Positions 8,545-16,808 of a stretch of 56,043 nucleotides of DNA are shown here, one piece after another. Under the pieces are notes generated by a model. That model was not told where the DNA came from, searched no databases, and saw nothing but the letters and a program-made list of their open reading frames with translations. Origin of the DNA: Halieaceae bacterium (lineage in GTDB: Bacteria; Pseudomonadota; Gammaproteobacteria; Pseudomonadales; Halieaceae). Each line of letters begins with the position of its first letter. Within the stretch, counting starts at the first letter, position 1. The stretch lies in the NCBI GenBank assembly GCA_902520195.1, contig CABYND010000012.1:1-56043 (forward strand), written 5' to 3'. The position numbers and the translations under genes are program-made.

Positions 8545-9306
8545 CTATATTCCTCCCGAAACGCGAAGGATTTCTCCCGTGACCCATGCTGACGCTGGCG
8601 AGGCAAGATATAGCGCGGCAGCACCGATATCCTCAGGTGTACCCAGTCGCCCGGCTAGATTCGGCCAGGTTTCAATCAGGTTTGGCAGATCCTTGTCTTC
8701 AAGACCGAGTGCATTGGCCACAGTTTCGGTGGGTATCATCCCAGGGACGATGGCGTTGACCCGGATGTGCGGACTGAGTTCAGCGGCATAAACCCTAGTC
8801 AGCATACTGACTGCGGCCTTGGCCGCGCAATAATGTCCATGACCCGGCACTGGCGTATCAGCCGCGAAGGATGAAATGTTGATGATTCTGCCGCCCTCAT
8901 TCATACGCGATGCTGCGGCTGCGGTGCAAATAAACAGCGAGGTCGCATTAAGGGTCATTACCTTTTCAAATTCCACGCGCGGAAGCTCAACCAGCGGCGC
9001 CTCAAATGCATTCCCGCCGGCGTTGTTAATCAAAATATCGAGCTTCCCGAAAGCTTCAGTCGCCCCGTCGATAAGTGCTTCTACTGCATGGTCGTCAGTA
9101 ACATCTGTTGTAATGGCCAATGCACGACCGCCCTCACTGTTGATAGACGAGCAGACCCGTTCAATTTCCTCTGTACGACGGGCGGCGCATACGACGGCCG
9201 CACCGGCGCTGGCCAGAGTCCGGGCAATACCCTCACCGATGCCACGGCCAGCTCCCGTAACTACAGCCACATCGTTGCTGAGATCGAAAAGTTGCGAGAC
9301 AGTCAT
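8545..9306 (-). CDS. short-chain dehydrogenase/reductase
   Basis: A 253-residue classical SDR. Seen: the nucleotide-binding TGAGRGIG (residues ~17-24), NNAGG (~92), catalytic Ser in ISSFAA, YCAAK as the Tyr/Lys motif, and a C-terminal substrate loop ending TGEILRVSGG. All catalytic residues are intact, so it should be an active NAD(P)H-dependent oxidoreductase of a cytoplasmic ketone or alcohol. The substrate cannot be deduced. The start at 9306 has AGGAG nine bases upstream. It is a one-gene cassette between boundary repeats 3 and 4, against the repeat direction. Confidence 0.88.
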   Translation of the reverse strand: MTVSQLFDLSNDVAVVTGAGRGIGEGIARTLASAGAAVVCAARRTEEIERVCSSINSEGGRALAITTDVTDDHAVEALIDGATEAFGKLDILINNAGGNAFEAPLVELPRVEFEKVMTLNATSLFICTAAAASRMNEGGRIINISSFAADTPVPGHGHYCAAKAAVSMLTRVYAAELSPHIRVNAIVPGMIPTETVANALGLEDKDLPNLIETWPNLAGRLGTPEDIGAAALYLASPASAWVTGEILRVSGGI

Positions 9307-9501
9307 TGTGTTTGTTCTCCTGATCCTCGGCGTGAGGGATATGTTGTATTAAAGCTCAATCCAATAGTGAAAAGGTAGTGAATTAGCCGTTAGGCCAAAT
9401 GAAGTGCAACTCGGGTACTAGGCTGGGTACTGGGGCGATAAACCGCATATAAATCACAAGTTTGATATAAAAGGGGGACTGGCCCGCCCAATTCCACCCG
9501 A

Positions 9502-9560
9502 AATGTATTTGGGCGGTGACAATCACAATCACAACGACGGTTAGTCCCCCCCGGCCCCCC
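9502..9560 (+). repeat. array boundary repeat, copy 4
   Basis: AATGTATTTGGGCGGTGACA, then ATCACAATCACAACGA, then CGGTTAGTCCCCCC, followed by GG and a second C run instead of the G run. The hairpin tail is lost and the promoter-like repeat starts about 10 bp later at 9570. Confidence 0.9.
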
Positions 9561-9569
9561 TGCAAGCGT

Positions 9570-9602
9570 CACATTTGCGCTGACATGACCTCTCACATTG
9601 AG
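9570..9602 (+). promoter_or_regulatory. promoter-like array repeat, copy 2 (partial)
   Basis: The left two thirds of the promoter repeat, including a perfect CTGACA. The expected GATAGT is replaced by GAGCCA, and the sequence continues CAGCGCATTGATATGCT, which resembles the variant at 22570-22616. It lies about 130 bp upstream of the gene at 9736. Confidence 0.5.
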
Positions 9603-9735
9603 CCAGCGCATTGATATGCTGACAGGAGCGGCGAAACATCCAATACGGATTAGTGACTCAGCCAATAACAGTCACAGTCAACCCTGACTCACTGGTTGAG
9701 GCATTTGAAAAGTTTAAATTTCGAGGAGAGAATCA

Positions 9736-10260
9736 GTGAACCCCAACTATATCACTCTGATTGTTCAGGTAATTGCCGCCTTGGGCGTGGTCGCCTCAGT
9801 TTTTTATCTAAGCTTGCAAATCAGGCAGCAAAACAAAATCGCAAGTGCCGAGTTTGGGCATCACCTTACAGAGCGTCTGTACAACCGATATTTCCAGACC
9901 GCAAAAGACGCAGATTTTTGCGAGTTTCTCGCTAGGGAGTGGGCGTCCGAGGAAGTCAGGACAGCAGCAGACCAACTCAGAATCGGACACAGCCTTGGCA
10001 TGTACCTAGTTGACATACATGACGTCTATCAGAAGGTTGACGCAGGTATGGTTGCAAAAAATCACCTCACATGGAGAGTTAGTGTGCTTAAGCTCGCGAG
10101 CATGAAAACAGATATTGCCAGAGCTTTTTGGGCAGAATATCGAGAGACGGTAGACACGACATTCGTAAACTGGTTCGAGGCACAGATTTATGACGGAGAG
10201 TTCATACCCCCAGAAGTCAACAGCACGCTGGCATACCAGTTGAATTTGCAAAGTGATTAG
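9736..10260 (+). CDS. membrane-anchored protein of unknown function
   Basis: 174 residues: one N-terminal transmembrane helix (ITLIVQVIAALGVVASVFYL), then a soluble alpha-helical domain rich in aromatic and charged residues (HLTERLYNRYFQT, FCEFLAREW). This layout is common among DUF-type bacterial proteins with an N-terminal anchor; I cannot name the reaction. The start is GTG with GAGGAG eight bases upstream. Cassette gene in the plus direction. Confidence 0.7.
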   Translation: MNPNYITLIVQVIAALGVVASVFYLSLQIRQQNKIASAEFGHHLTERLYNRYFQTAKDADFCEFLAREWASEEVRTAADQLRIGHSLGMYLVDIHDVYQKVDAGMVAKNHLTWRVSVLKLASMKTDIARAFWAEYRETVDTTFVNWFEAQIYDGEFIPPEVNSTLAYQLNLQSD

Positions 10261-10323
10261 TGAGTGTCAGCAAATGCGGCACGAAATTACTCAGGCACTA
10301 CTCATCTCTCTGCCGTTAGCTGT

Positions 10324-10782
10324 TTAGTCAGGAACGACGGTATAGCGATAAATTAGTTGATCTCGCAATTTTATCCAGCCTATGAAGCATGCAGACTTTT
10401 GTTGCCCGGCTACAGTCTCTGCTCTGAATGAAAATTCGTTATTCCCCAAAAGAACGGTCTTCACCAAGTGCCTCCTGCCGGAGGCAATTAAGCGCGGCCT
10501 TTGCTGCTGTAACCACAGCAATATGTCGGACTTGCCCGATATGAGTTCAAAAGGCTCAGCCTGATTTTGATCTCCAGTCCACACCCGATAGTGTTTGATC
10601 TCGGCATGTTCGTGAAGCACTTCAGAAGCGCTTACCAAGTCGCCTTCGTCGATGCTGTCAAACCAAGAGTGTTGTATAAGTCTAAAATATTCTCCAGCCA
10701 CGCCGGCACCAGTAGGCAAATGTTCTGAGAAGGTAGCAGGTAGCAAATACTTTTCAAATTTCCTCCATAAAAATAGGTGCAA
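10324..10782 (-). CDS. NTF2-like (SnoaL-type) protein
   Basis: About 150 residues with the look of the NTF2/SnoaL cone fold: an N-terminal helix (EYFRLIQHSWFDSIDEGDL), a strand pair with VLHEHAEIKHYRVW, and C-terminal strands ending IYRYTVVPD. Family members are small enzymes (isomerases, cyclases) or binding domains; no activity can be assigned. The called start is TTG at 10782. A TTG about 12 residues later is also possible, because GGAGG lies between the two. Confidence 0.5.
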   Translation of the reverse strand: MHLFLWRKFEKYLLPATFSEHLPTGAGVAGEYFRLIQHSWFDSIDEGDLVSASEVLHEHAEIKHYRVWTGDQNQAEPFELISGKSDILLWLQQQRPRLIASGRRHLVKTVLLGNNEFSFRAETVAGQQKSACFIGWIKLRDQLIYRYTVVPD

Positions 10783-10843
10783 TGGTTTCGATCATTACTT
10801 CCGGTCAAGAAACAAAACCGCCGCGAATCCCAATCCCACCCCT

Positions 10844-10870
10844 TAATGTATCTGGGCGGTAATCGTTATA
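10844..10870 (+). repeat. array boundary repeat, copy 5 (truncated)
   Basis: Preceded by CCCACCCC, reads TAATGTATCTGGGCGGTAA and then diverges. It lies between two leftward genes (10876-11256 and 10324-10782). Confidence 0.75.
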
Positions 10871-10875
10871 GGGGG

Positions 10876-11256
10876 CTAAGTTCTAGTAAAGCCGCCAGCA
10901 AAAGTCCTTACATCCGGTGTCATTGACGCCAGCGCTTCCCGTAAATCGTCGCTGACCTCGCCCAAGACGGTCAGACTGTCTATCTCAAACCTGTCCATCC
11001 ACTCAGGCGCGATTGGGCTGGCCATTAGATTCTGTACGCGCGATAGCGCACCTTCGCTATCCTCGAAGACCTCGATAAGAGTTGCCTTAGCTTTGTCGGC
11101 CGATAAGAACCATTCAAAGCGGCGAGTTTTTGCTTCTTCAAAATCGTAGGTAGCGCGCGCACTGCGATCTTTTATCCATGATGTGACCTCTTCAGCTCCG
11201 GACGATACGTTCATTTGCAAAAGGAACGTTACAGCTCCGTTATATTCATTCAGCAT
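10876..11256 (-). CDS. antibiotic-biosynthesis-monooxygenase-like dimeric alpha/beta barrel protein
   Basis: 126 residues with the pattern of the ABM/quinol-monooxygenase family: an N-terminal strand (VTFLLQMNVS), a helix, then EWFLSADKAKATLIEVFEDS and a helix. Such proteins form ferredoxin-like dimers; some oxygenate quinols without a cofactor, many are uncharacterised. The start at 11256 has GAGG about ten bases upstream. Single-gene cassette on the minus strand. Confidence 0.6.
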   Translation of the reverse strand: MLNEYNGAVTFLLQMNVSSGAEEVTSWIKDRSARATYDFEEAKTRRFEWFLSADKAKATLIEVFEDSEGALSRVQNLMASPIAPEWMDRFEIDSLTVLGEVSDDLREALASMTPDVRTFAGGFTRT

Positions 11257-11320
11257 CGGTTGTCCGCCTCGATAAGTATTGGGTGTGCCTTCGAGAGTAT
11301 CCTACCCCTGAAGCACCCTC

Positions 11321-11378
11321 TAATGTATCTGGGCGGTAACCATCACATTCACAACGACGGTTCGCCCCCCCAGCCCCC
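11321..11378 (+). repeat. array boundary repeat, copy 6
   Basis: TAATGTATCTGGGCGGTAAC, then CATCACATTCACAACGACGG, then TTCGCCCCCC and a second C run (AGCCCCCC) in place of the G run. It joins directly to promoter repeat copy 3. The junction lies within the C tract. Confidence 0.9.
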
Positions 11379-11427
11379 CATTTGCTCTTACATGAACTCT
11401 CACATTGAGATAGTCCTGCGGTAAGCT
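11379..11427 (+). promoter_or_regulatory. promoter-like array repeat, copy 3
   Basis: -35-like CTTACA at 11387-11392 and -10-like GATAGT at 11409-11414, 16 bp apart, ending GCGGTAAGCT. The next gene's ATG is at 11434, so a transcript starting about 7 bp after the -10 would have a leader of roughly 13 nt containing GAGGG. This is the clearest case of the repeat acting as a cassette promoter (inference). Confidence 0.65.
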
Positions 11428-11433
11428 GAGGGC

Positions 11434-12477
11434 ATGATGTCGCGAAGCAAACTAGCACTCATAGTTGCGCTTTTAGGTCTCTCGCTTTCGGCTGTGAACT
11501 ATGGCGTTAATAATTTGTCGATGGCGCCACCGACTAAACCAGAGTGGGAAGTTATTCCTAGGGAGGAAGTAGCAGCCGGTAGTGTCACCGTGAGGTTCAC
11601 CGGCTCCACAACTTTACTCTTCGATGATGGCGAGACTAGCTGGATGACCGACGGTTGGTTCAGCAGGCCAACCTTTCTTGAGATTATCACTCAGCGTGTA
11701 GAGCCAGACTTATCAGCTATTAGCATAGGCCTCAAAGCTAACGAGGTCGATAAGCTCGATGCCGTCATCCCACTCCATTCTCATTATGATCATGCGATGG
11801 ATTCGCCCGAGGTCGCCCGTCGAACCGGCGCTAAACTCTATGGCTCAGAATCAACCGCTAATATCGCTCGGGGCTGGGGATTAGATGAGGGCAGGATAGA
11901 GATTTTTATAAATAAAAAACCAATTGTTTTAGGCGCTTTTATTATCACACCAATTGAGTCCAATCATTTCCAATTTGTAGACCCAGAGATCGCAAAAACA
12001 GCGTTAGATCTGCCTACAATCGACAGCCCGGTCATCCCGCCCGGTCCAATCACTAATTACCGGGTAGGAAAGACCTATGTATTGCACGTGGAACATCACC
12101 TAGGTTCCTTCGCCATAGTTGGTAGCGCCGGCTTTATTGAGGGCGGACTTAGAGGCTTTAAAGCGGACGTCCTATTCCTTGGTGTGGGGAGTTTGGGTGA
12201 GCAGTCGGTTGAATATCGGCAAAAATATTGGGAGGAAACGGTTGGCAGACTCGAGCCATCAACCGTAATTCCAATTCATTACGATAGCCTCTTGGGTGAG
12301 CCACGCGGCCCTGTTCGAGGGCACAGTGCCCTTTATGGAGTCATGAGCGGAGCAGATAATTTAAATGTTCTGCCTTATCTAGAGGAAAACATGTCACGTT
12401 CAAAGTCAGTAACCTCCATTGCGACTTTGCCTCGATTTACTGAGGTCGAAGTGCCTCTTACTATGAAAACGAGGTGA
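11434..12477 (+). CDS. MBL-fold metallohydrolase, exported
   Basis: 347 residues. N-terminal hydrophobic signal or anchor (ALIVALLGLSLSAVNYG), then a metallo-beta-lactamase domain with the zinc motif HSHYDHAMD (His115, His117, Asp119, His120), a second His in VEHHLG and a further His in PIHYDS. It resembles the UlaG/phosphodiesterase-like MBL branch more than beta-lactamases. Probably a periplasmic hydrolase of unknown substrate. The cassette is complete: promoter repeat just upstream, boundary repeat copy 7 about 80 bp downstream. Confidence 0.8.
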   Translation: MMSRSKLALIVALLGLSLSAVNYGVNNLSMAPPTKPEWEVIPREEVAAGSVTVRFTGSTTLLFDDGETSWMTDGWFSRPTFLEIITQRVEPDLSAISIGLKANEVDKLDAVIPLHSHYDHAMDSPEVARRTGAKLYGSESTANIARGWGLDEGRIEIFINKKPIVLGAFIITPIESNHFQFVDPEIAKTALDLPTIDSPVIPPGPITNYRVGKTYVLHVEHHLGSFAIVGSAGFIEGGLRGFKADVLFLGVGSLGEQSVEYRQKYWEETVGRLEPSTVIPIHYDSLLGEPRGPVRGHSALYGVMSGADNLNVLPYLEENMSRSKSVTSIATLPRFTEVEVPLTMKTR

Positions 12478-12555
12478 TGCCTCACGCACGCATGTGGGTC
12501 GCAGATTAGGGAGCACGCTGGGGTAAAAATGGGCCCCAGCCCCGATTCCACCCCC

Positions 12556-12590
12556 TAAAGTATCTGGGCAGAAGCCATCACAATCGTAAG
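12556..12590 (+). repeat. array boundary repeat, copy 7 (degenerate)
   Basis: Preceded by CCACCCCC, reads TAAAGTATCTGGGCAGAAGC, then CATCACAATCG, then diverges. Right part and hairpin are missing. Confidence 0.75.
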
Positions 12591-12724
12591 TGCAGGAGTC
12601 GTCGGGATAGATTAGCAGGGGCGCTTGCGTCTAGGTTTGACTAGCTGCAAAAGGGGGCCTAGCGGGACACAACTACAATGAAAAATTGCCTACGACGCCA
12701 CAATTAGACGCTAGCGGATTGAAA

Positions 12725-12745
12725 AGCCCCGGCCTGCGCGGGGCT
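12725..12745 (-). terminator. Rho-independent terminator after the lipoprotein gene
   Basis: On the minus strand AGCCCC and GGGGCT form a six-pair GC-rich stem around a short loop, followed by TTTTC. It lies 26 bp beyond the stop codon of the leftward lipoprotein gene, where a terminator is expected. Confidence 0.7.
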
Positions 12746-12770
12746 GGAAGTGTTTCTCACAAACTGAACG

Positions 12771-13556
12771 TTACCGCCTTATCGCTGTAGCGGCAAAGAG
12801 AAAATTATCGCAGGTGGTCATTTCATTCCAACGCTCTTCTGAAGCAGATCCTGTCCAAGCATCAATTCCTGCCTGCCTAGCAGGCTCATTGGAGAAGAGA
12901 TCTAACCAGACGAAATCAACTTCCTCATTCGGCAGATTAAATTGAGGCTCCATGATGTAATAACCATAATCTGTGGAATTGTCTTGAGCTAACTCAGCGT
13001 CATATGACTTTCTGTACTCAGCGAGAGCAGCTTCATCATATCCCTCATTCATGCTGCAAAAACTCCAGCTTGGTATGAAAGTGCCTCCCTGAGGTAGGTT
13101 GGCTATTTCTTCACTATCCCAACCTCCAGCGGGCTTAAAGGTGAAAATGTTTTCCTCGTCATAAGATAACGCACCATCAAGTTCCGCGGTCCAGTCCTCG
13201 AGTTGATTCGCGTTCCAATCTGCCCATGCAGCGTCTCTTGCATCACTTGAAGGCCACATAAGAACCCAAATGAAATCGTATCGCTCTTCCTCAAATTGCG
13301 GCTTTAATATATTTGCCCCCACCATGTCATAACCGGCAGCATCAATCCTTGCATTCCATCGGGTGACGATATCTGCAAGATCTTCATCGGTCATGTCTGA
13401 TGCTGTTGTATTCCAGACAAAATCAGCAATGAGTGGATCGGATACAGTGGCCTCCTCTTCTGGTGCCATATAGGTCTGCGAATCTGTTGATTTTTCGGTC
13501 TGACCGCAAGCCGTTAAGAATAGCGCCAATGTCAACAGCGATAGTGCAAGTTTCAT
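12771..13556 (-). CDS. lipoprotein with a duplicated domain
   Basis: 261 residues. A lipoprotein signal (LTLALFLTACGQ, Cys17 acylation site) anchors it to a membrane. Two halves look like tandem copies of one ~100-residue domain: compare YDMVGANILKPQFEEERYDF then IWVLMWPSSDARDAAW with YGYYIMEPQFNLPNEEVDF then VWLDLFSNEPARQAG. The pattern suggests a dimeric alpha/beta-barrel (NIPSNAP-like) fold made in one chain; this is inference. The start at 13556 has GGAGG six bases upstream, and its own terminator follows. Confidence 0.7.
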   Translation of the reverse strand: MKLALSLLTLALFLTACGQTEKSTDSQTYMAPEEEATVSDPLIADFVWNTTASDMTDEDLADIVTRWNARIDAAGYDMVGANILKPQFEEERYDFIWVLMWPSSDARDAAWADWNANQLEDWTAELDGALSYDEENIFTFKPAGGWDSEEIANLPQGGTFIPSWSFCSMNEGYDEAALAEYRKSYDAELAQDNSTDYGYYIMEPQFNLPNEEVDFVWLDLFSNEPARQAGIDAWTGSASEERWNEMTTCDNFLFAATAIRR

Positions 13557-13838
13557 CCCAACCTCCGGGGTTTGTCGTTTACTTGATTAGTACACCAAGA
13601 TCGATGATGTTCTCAAGTACCAATCCGCACCAATTTAGTGCGTCAGTAACCGTGAGCATCGGTAATGCCCCGATGGGATAAACATTTTTACTTGCCTTTG
13701 TTCGTCCGGTTTTGCTGGGACTTAACCTTGAGATCTTGGTTGAGGAGCCTCAGACGCTAAATCCGCTGCCCCTGGGTGGCAAACATCATGCATGCCGCGG
13801 CGTACAGCCCCCCCGAACCTAGGGAGCGGAGCAACTAA

Positions 13839-14945
13839 TCAAAAAACAGCAATAGGGGTCACAGGTGATCCCGTGGCTCCCTCGATATTCAGCGGTGCCG
13901 CGACAAATAAAAAGGTCTCCTGGTTTAATTCGCCGGAAACTCTTGCGAGTTCATCAAGTTGGAGATGATCGAAAATGGGCATGCCCAGAGCGTAATTGGC
14001 TATAACGTGCACGGGGTTAAAGACACCCTCTACATAAGGAGGCATTCGGTCACTAATTGCATCCGAGGCAATTGCTGCAACGCCTCGTTCTTTGAGCCAC
14101 GCTCCAACAGATGCATGAAGTCCCGCAGTTTTTTCCAGGGGATTAAAATCCTTATCTTTTTTGGCGACGGACCAACGCCCAAAACGAAGCAGTAATACGT
14201 CACCTGATTGGACGCGCTCCCCGGTCAGGCTCTCCCAAGCTTCAATGTGCTCCAATGTGATCAAGGTACCGGGATCTATGCTGTCTACCCCATACATACG
14301 TGGCAGATCTATTAGGACGCCACGGGTAAAAATTCCTCTCTGAGCAATATTCTCCACGCCGACATTCAAAAAGCCGCGCTTACTGGAGGGGGCAAAATCG
14401 TAGCCGTTGTAAAGTTTTCCTCCCCAGCCAAAGTGCGCGACACCATCCATGTGGCTATGAAGTCCTCCGTGATAGTTGATAGTGAAAATATCCCCTGCTG
14501 CTATTTCTAGAGAATTTGGACCCATTAACGGTGGGAAAACGAATACTTGGTGCTCGAGTGGTGTTACGAATTCACTTGCCTTCACCTTATCCATTGGATT
14601 TGCGAGAGTGACTGTCCGTCCCGTCTTAACAAGCGCAGCGGCAGCGGTTCGAGTCTCAGGGGTTATGAGGTTTATTGCGCCTAACTGGTCTTCCGGCCCA
14701 AATTCCTCCCACCTTTTTGCCGCTGACAGCATAGTTTCGAAATCTGCAGCACCTATAGATTCCGTGTGCTGAGCCAATGGTGGGCTCCAGTGACCTCTTT
14801 TTCGCTCATCGATCGACCCATTAATTAAGTATTCACTATCGAGGGTCTTATTCGCCTCGTTCGAGGCAACTGCCGCCAAAGCCATTGTTAGCGTAGAAAA
14901 AACAATAAGAGCCATTCGCGGTAGCTCGTACGTCGGTGCAGTCAT
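13839..14945 (-). CDS. cyclase-family (kynurenine-formamidase-like) hydrolase, exported
   Basis: 368 residues. After an N-terminal signal (ALIVFSTLTMALAAVA) comes a putative-cyclase domain (PF04199 type) with the metal motif region HGGLHSHMDGVAHFGWGG, close to the family HxGTHxDxPxHF. Later segments include GVLIDLPRMYGV and GDVLLLRFGRW, as in family members. Known relatives hydrolyse N-formylkynurenine, cyclic imides or related amides with a divalent metal. The export signal points to the periplasm. The start at 14945 has GGAGC seven bases upstream. Substrate unknown. Confidence 0.8.
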   Translation of the reverse strand: MTAPTYELPRMALIVFSTLTMALAAVASNEANKTLDSEYLINGSIDERKRGHWSPPLAQHTESIGAADFETMLSAAKRWEEFGPEDQLGAINLITPETRTAAAALVKTGRTVTLANPMDKVKASEFVTPLEHQVFVFPPLMGPNSLEIAAGDIFTINYHGGLHSHMDGVAHFGWGGKLYNGYDFAPSSKRGFLNVGVENIAQRGIFTRGVLIDLPRMYGVDSIDPGTLITLEHIEAWESLTGERVQSGDVLLLRFGRWSVAKKDKDFNPLEKTAGLHASVGAWLKERGVAAIASDAISDRMPPYVEGVFNPVHVIANYALGMPIFDHLQLDELARVSGELNQETFLFVAAPLNIEGATGSPVTPIAVF

Positions 14946-15322
14946 CCGGGCGCTCCTGTCTATAAGTTACATGTTAGAACCTGTGACATGCTCGCAGTCC
15001 ACCGAGGTAATCTCAAGCAGGCTTAGCAATGGGCGGGTAACGCAATGCTGTTGGTGCAAACATCAGATGGTCCTCCAAGTACCATTATTTTATAACGTCT
15101 ACGTGTGGTAACTATTAAAACTACAACGGCGGTTAGGCCCCCCCGGGGGGTGTATTTGATCAGGTGGTGAGGCAGGGCAGCATGCCAAACCGGCTCTTTC
15201 GGGCAGCTTTGGCTGGGCGCTTTACCGTTGCAGGGAGCAGGATAGGCGTCCGAACCCAAGTTTCCCTGACATGTCGCCTAAAATGAGGGTGGCCATTTGC
15301 TACGTTGAGAGAGAGGCAATCC
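14946..15322. other. intergenic stretch around boundary repeat copy 8
   Basis: About 375 bp between the cyclase and DUF3047 genes. It holds boundary repeat copy 8 (15095-15153). At about 15262-15285 a stretch with CTGACATG may be a worn promoter repeat. No small gene is convincing. Confidence 0.35.
15095..15153 (+). repeat. array boundary repeat, copy 8 (left half worn)
   Basis: The left half has decayed (TAACGTCTACGTGTGGTAAC), but the right half is good: CTACAACGGCGGTTAGG, then a C run and GGGGGGTGT, keeping the self-complementary hairpin tail. Confidence 0.75.
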
Positions 15323-16423
15323 ATGCAGAGAAGAAAGTTAGCGCAGAGGCAAAAGTTCTCTCCGAGTCGCGTCACCCTATGGTGGCTGCTTGTTTCGTGC
15401 GTCGGTGTGTCTTCGATGAGCTATTCGGACATAAGAGCAGCCGAAACTCCTGAAATTACCAAATTGGAGCTTACAAATGCTCTCGCAGGCTGGATTAGCA
15501 CTGGCATCTCTTTGGAGGTCGGTGATCCATTCGAAGTTGATGCGAGGGGCATGTGGGACGCAGAAGGTCTTATTCTGGCGCCTCGACATGTCCTCTGGTA
15601 CCGAGTAAGTGAGGATGGGACGGCGAGAAATTTTCCGAGTGATGATCTATTTGCGGTGAGCGAGGCAAGAGGAGAGCTTGAGATAGCTATTCGCCCACCA
15701 AGCTTTTACTGGTTTGACAAACAGGGCACTTTTCCACCGGAGATTCTTGAGGCGCCTGAAGTTGCAGTATCTTTCACTTTAGAGATACGGCAATCAGGTG
15801 CATTGCATAGCATGCGGCAAACTGAAGTCGGTCAGAATCTCAGCCACTCAGAAGACAGGCCGCCGAAGGATTTTAAATACCTTAGTATTCTTGGTGAGTC
15901 AGAAGTTTGGAGTGGTCGAGTTGTAAGCAACGAATACTTTGTTTCTGCGAGCTTGGAAGATGATGTTGGCATAATAAAATTGCCAGTCAACGTAGAGCTC
16001 TCTGACAGCATGCTATTTTCTTTCGACTGGCTCTACCACTCACTTCCAGCTGCGGCTCCGGAGACGTCGGTAGTGGGCCACGATTACCTTAGCATCGCAT
16101 TGGAATTTGACAATGGTCAGGATTTAACTTGGATGTGGAGCAAATTTTTGGCAATAAGGACAAGTTTTACATGCCCACTGCCTTGGTGGAGTGAGAGAGA
16201 GACTCATTATGTTCTCGACAGTGGTTCTGATGGTTTGGGTAAATGGAAGTCGCACAGCAGAAACATACTAGATGATTACGCCGAAGCGGTGGCGGGAGAC
16301 CCTCCAAAAAAGATTGTGGGTATTTGGCTGATAGCGAACAACCTGTTCGCAAAACAGCCCGCGTCCGCAAGCTTTCGAAATATCACCCTCATGGATGAGG
16401 GCGAACAGGTATTTTCCTACTGA
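15323..16423 (+). CDS. DUF3047-like secreted protein
   Basis: An N-terminal signal (VTLWWLLVSCVGVSSMSYS) is followed by a beta-rich N-terminal region and a C-terminal domain. The order YLSIALEF, LTWMWSKFL, HYVLDSG, KWKSHSRNILDDY, VGIWLIANNLF and SASFRNITL fits DUF3047. The function of that family is unknown. The frame is open from a TTG at 15305; I prefer the ATG at 15323, with GAGAGAGG about seven bases upstream. It may be co-transcribed with the small membrane gene at 16464. Confidence 0.6.
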   Translation: MQRRKLAQRQKFSPSRVTLWWLLVSCVGVSSMSYSDIRAAETPEITKLELTNALAGWISTGISLEVGDPFEVDARGMWDAEGLILAPRHVLWYRVSEDGTARNFPSDDLFAVSEARGELEIAIRPPSFYWFDKQGTFPPEILEAPEVAVSFTLEIRQSGALHSMRQTEVGQNLSHSEDRPPKDFKYLSILGESEVWSGRVVSNEYFVSASLEDDVGIIKLPVNVELSDSMLFSFDWLYHSLPAAAPETSVVGHDYLSIALEFDNGQDLTWMWSKFLAIRTSFTCPLPWWSERETHYVLDSGSDGLGKWKSHSRNILDDYAEAVAGDPPKKIVGIWLIANNLFAKQPASASFRNITLMDEGEQVFSY

Positions 16424-16463
16424 TGCGAGACCCCCTGCAGGGGCGGCTGTCGAAGGCTACTCA

Positions 16464-16631
16464 ATGGAATCAAGTAAGTCGTTCTGCACATTCTGCGGGC
16501 TAGTGGTCACTGTCGTTGGCATCGGTGGGGGCAGCGCAGCTGCAGCAGACGGGTATGTGGCAGGCGTCGCAGTAATCTTAATCAGCATCCCGCTCGCTGG
16601 TTTGTGTTTCGCTTTGGCTCTAGGTGACTGA
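16464..16631 (+). CDS. small membrane protein
   Basis: 55 residues with two hydrophobic segments (LVVTVVGIGGGSAAAA and VAVILISIPLAGLCFALAL). The ATG at 16464 has GAAGG eight bases upstream. A GC palindrome (CCCCTGCAGGGG) lies between it and the preceding gene. No family recognised; possibly a small transmembrane partner of the DUF3047 protein. Confidence 0.5.
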   Translation: MESSKSFCTFCGLVVTVVGIGGGSAAAADGYVAGVAVILISIPLAGLCFALALGD

Positions 16632-16665
16632 AAAGACCGTTCTGGAGTTTGCCCAATTTCACCCC

Positions 16666-16719
16666 TGATGTATCTGGGCGGTAACGATCACAATCACAAT
16701 GGCCTTTAGCCCCTCCCCG
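16666..16719 (+). repeat. array boundary repeat, copy 9
   Basis: TGATGTATCTGGGCGGTAAC, then GATCACAATCACAATGGCC, then TTTAGCCCCTCCCCGAGG. Preceded by CACCCC. Moderately diverged in the right arm. Confidence 0.85.
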
Positions 16720-16808
16720 AGGCACCAAACATTGATGACGACCCCATGCTGCCTTGCGAGTGGAGAAGGCAGTAGTTTGAAGTCTTAATCCTTCGTTAAG
16801 ATGGACGA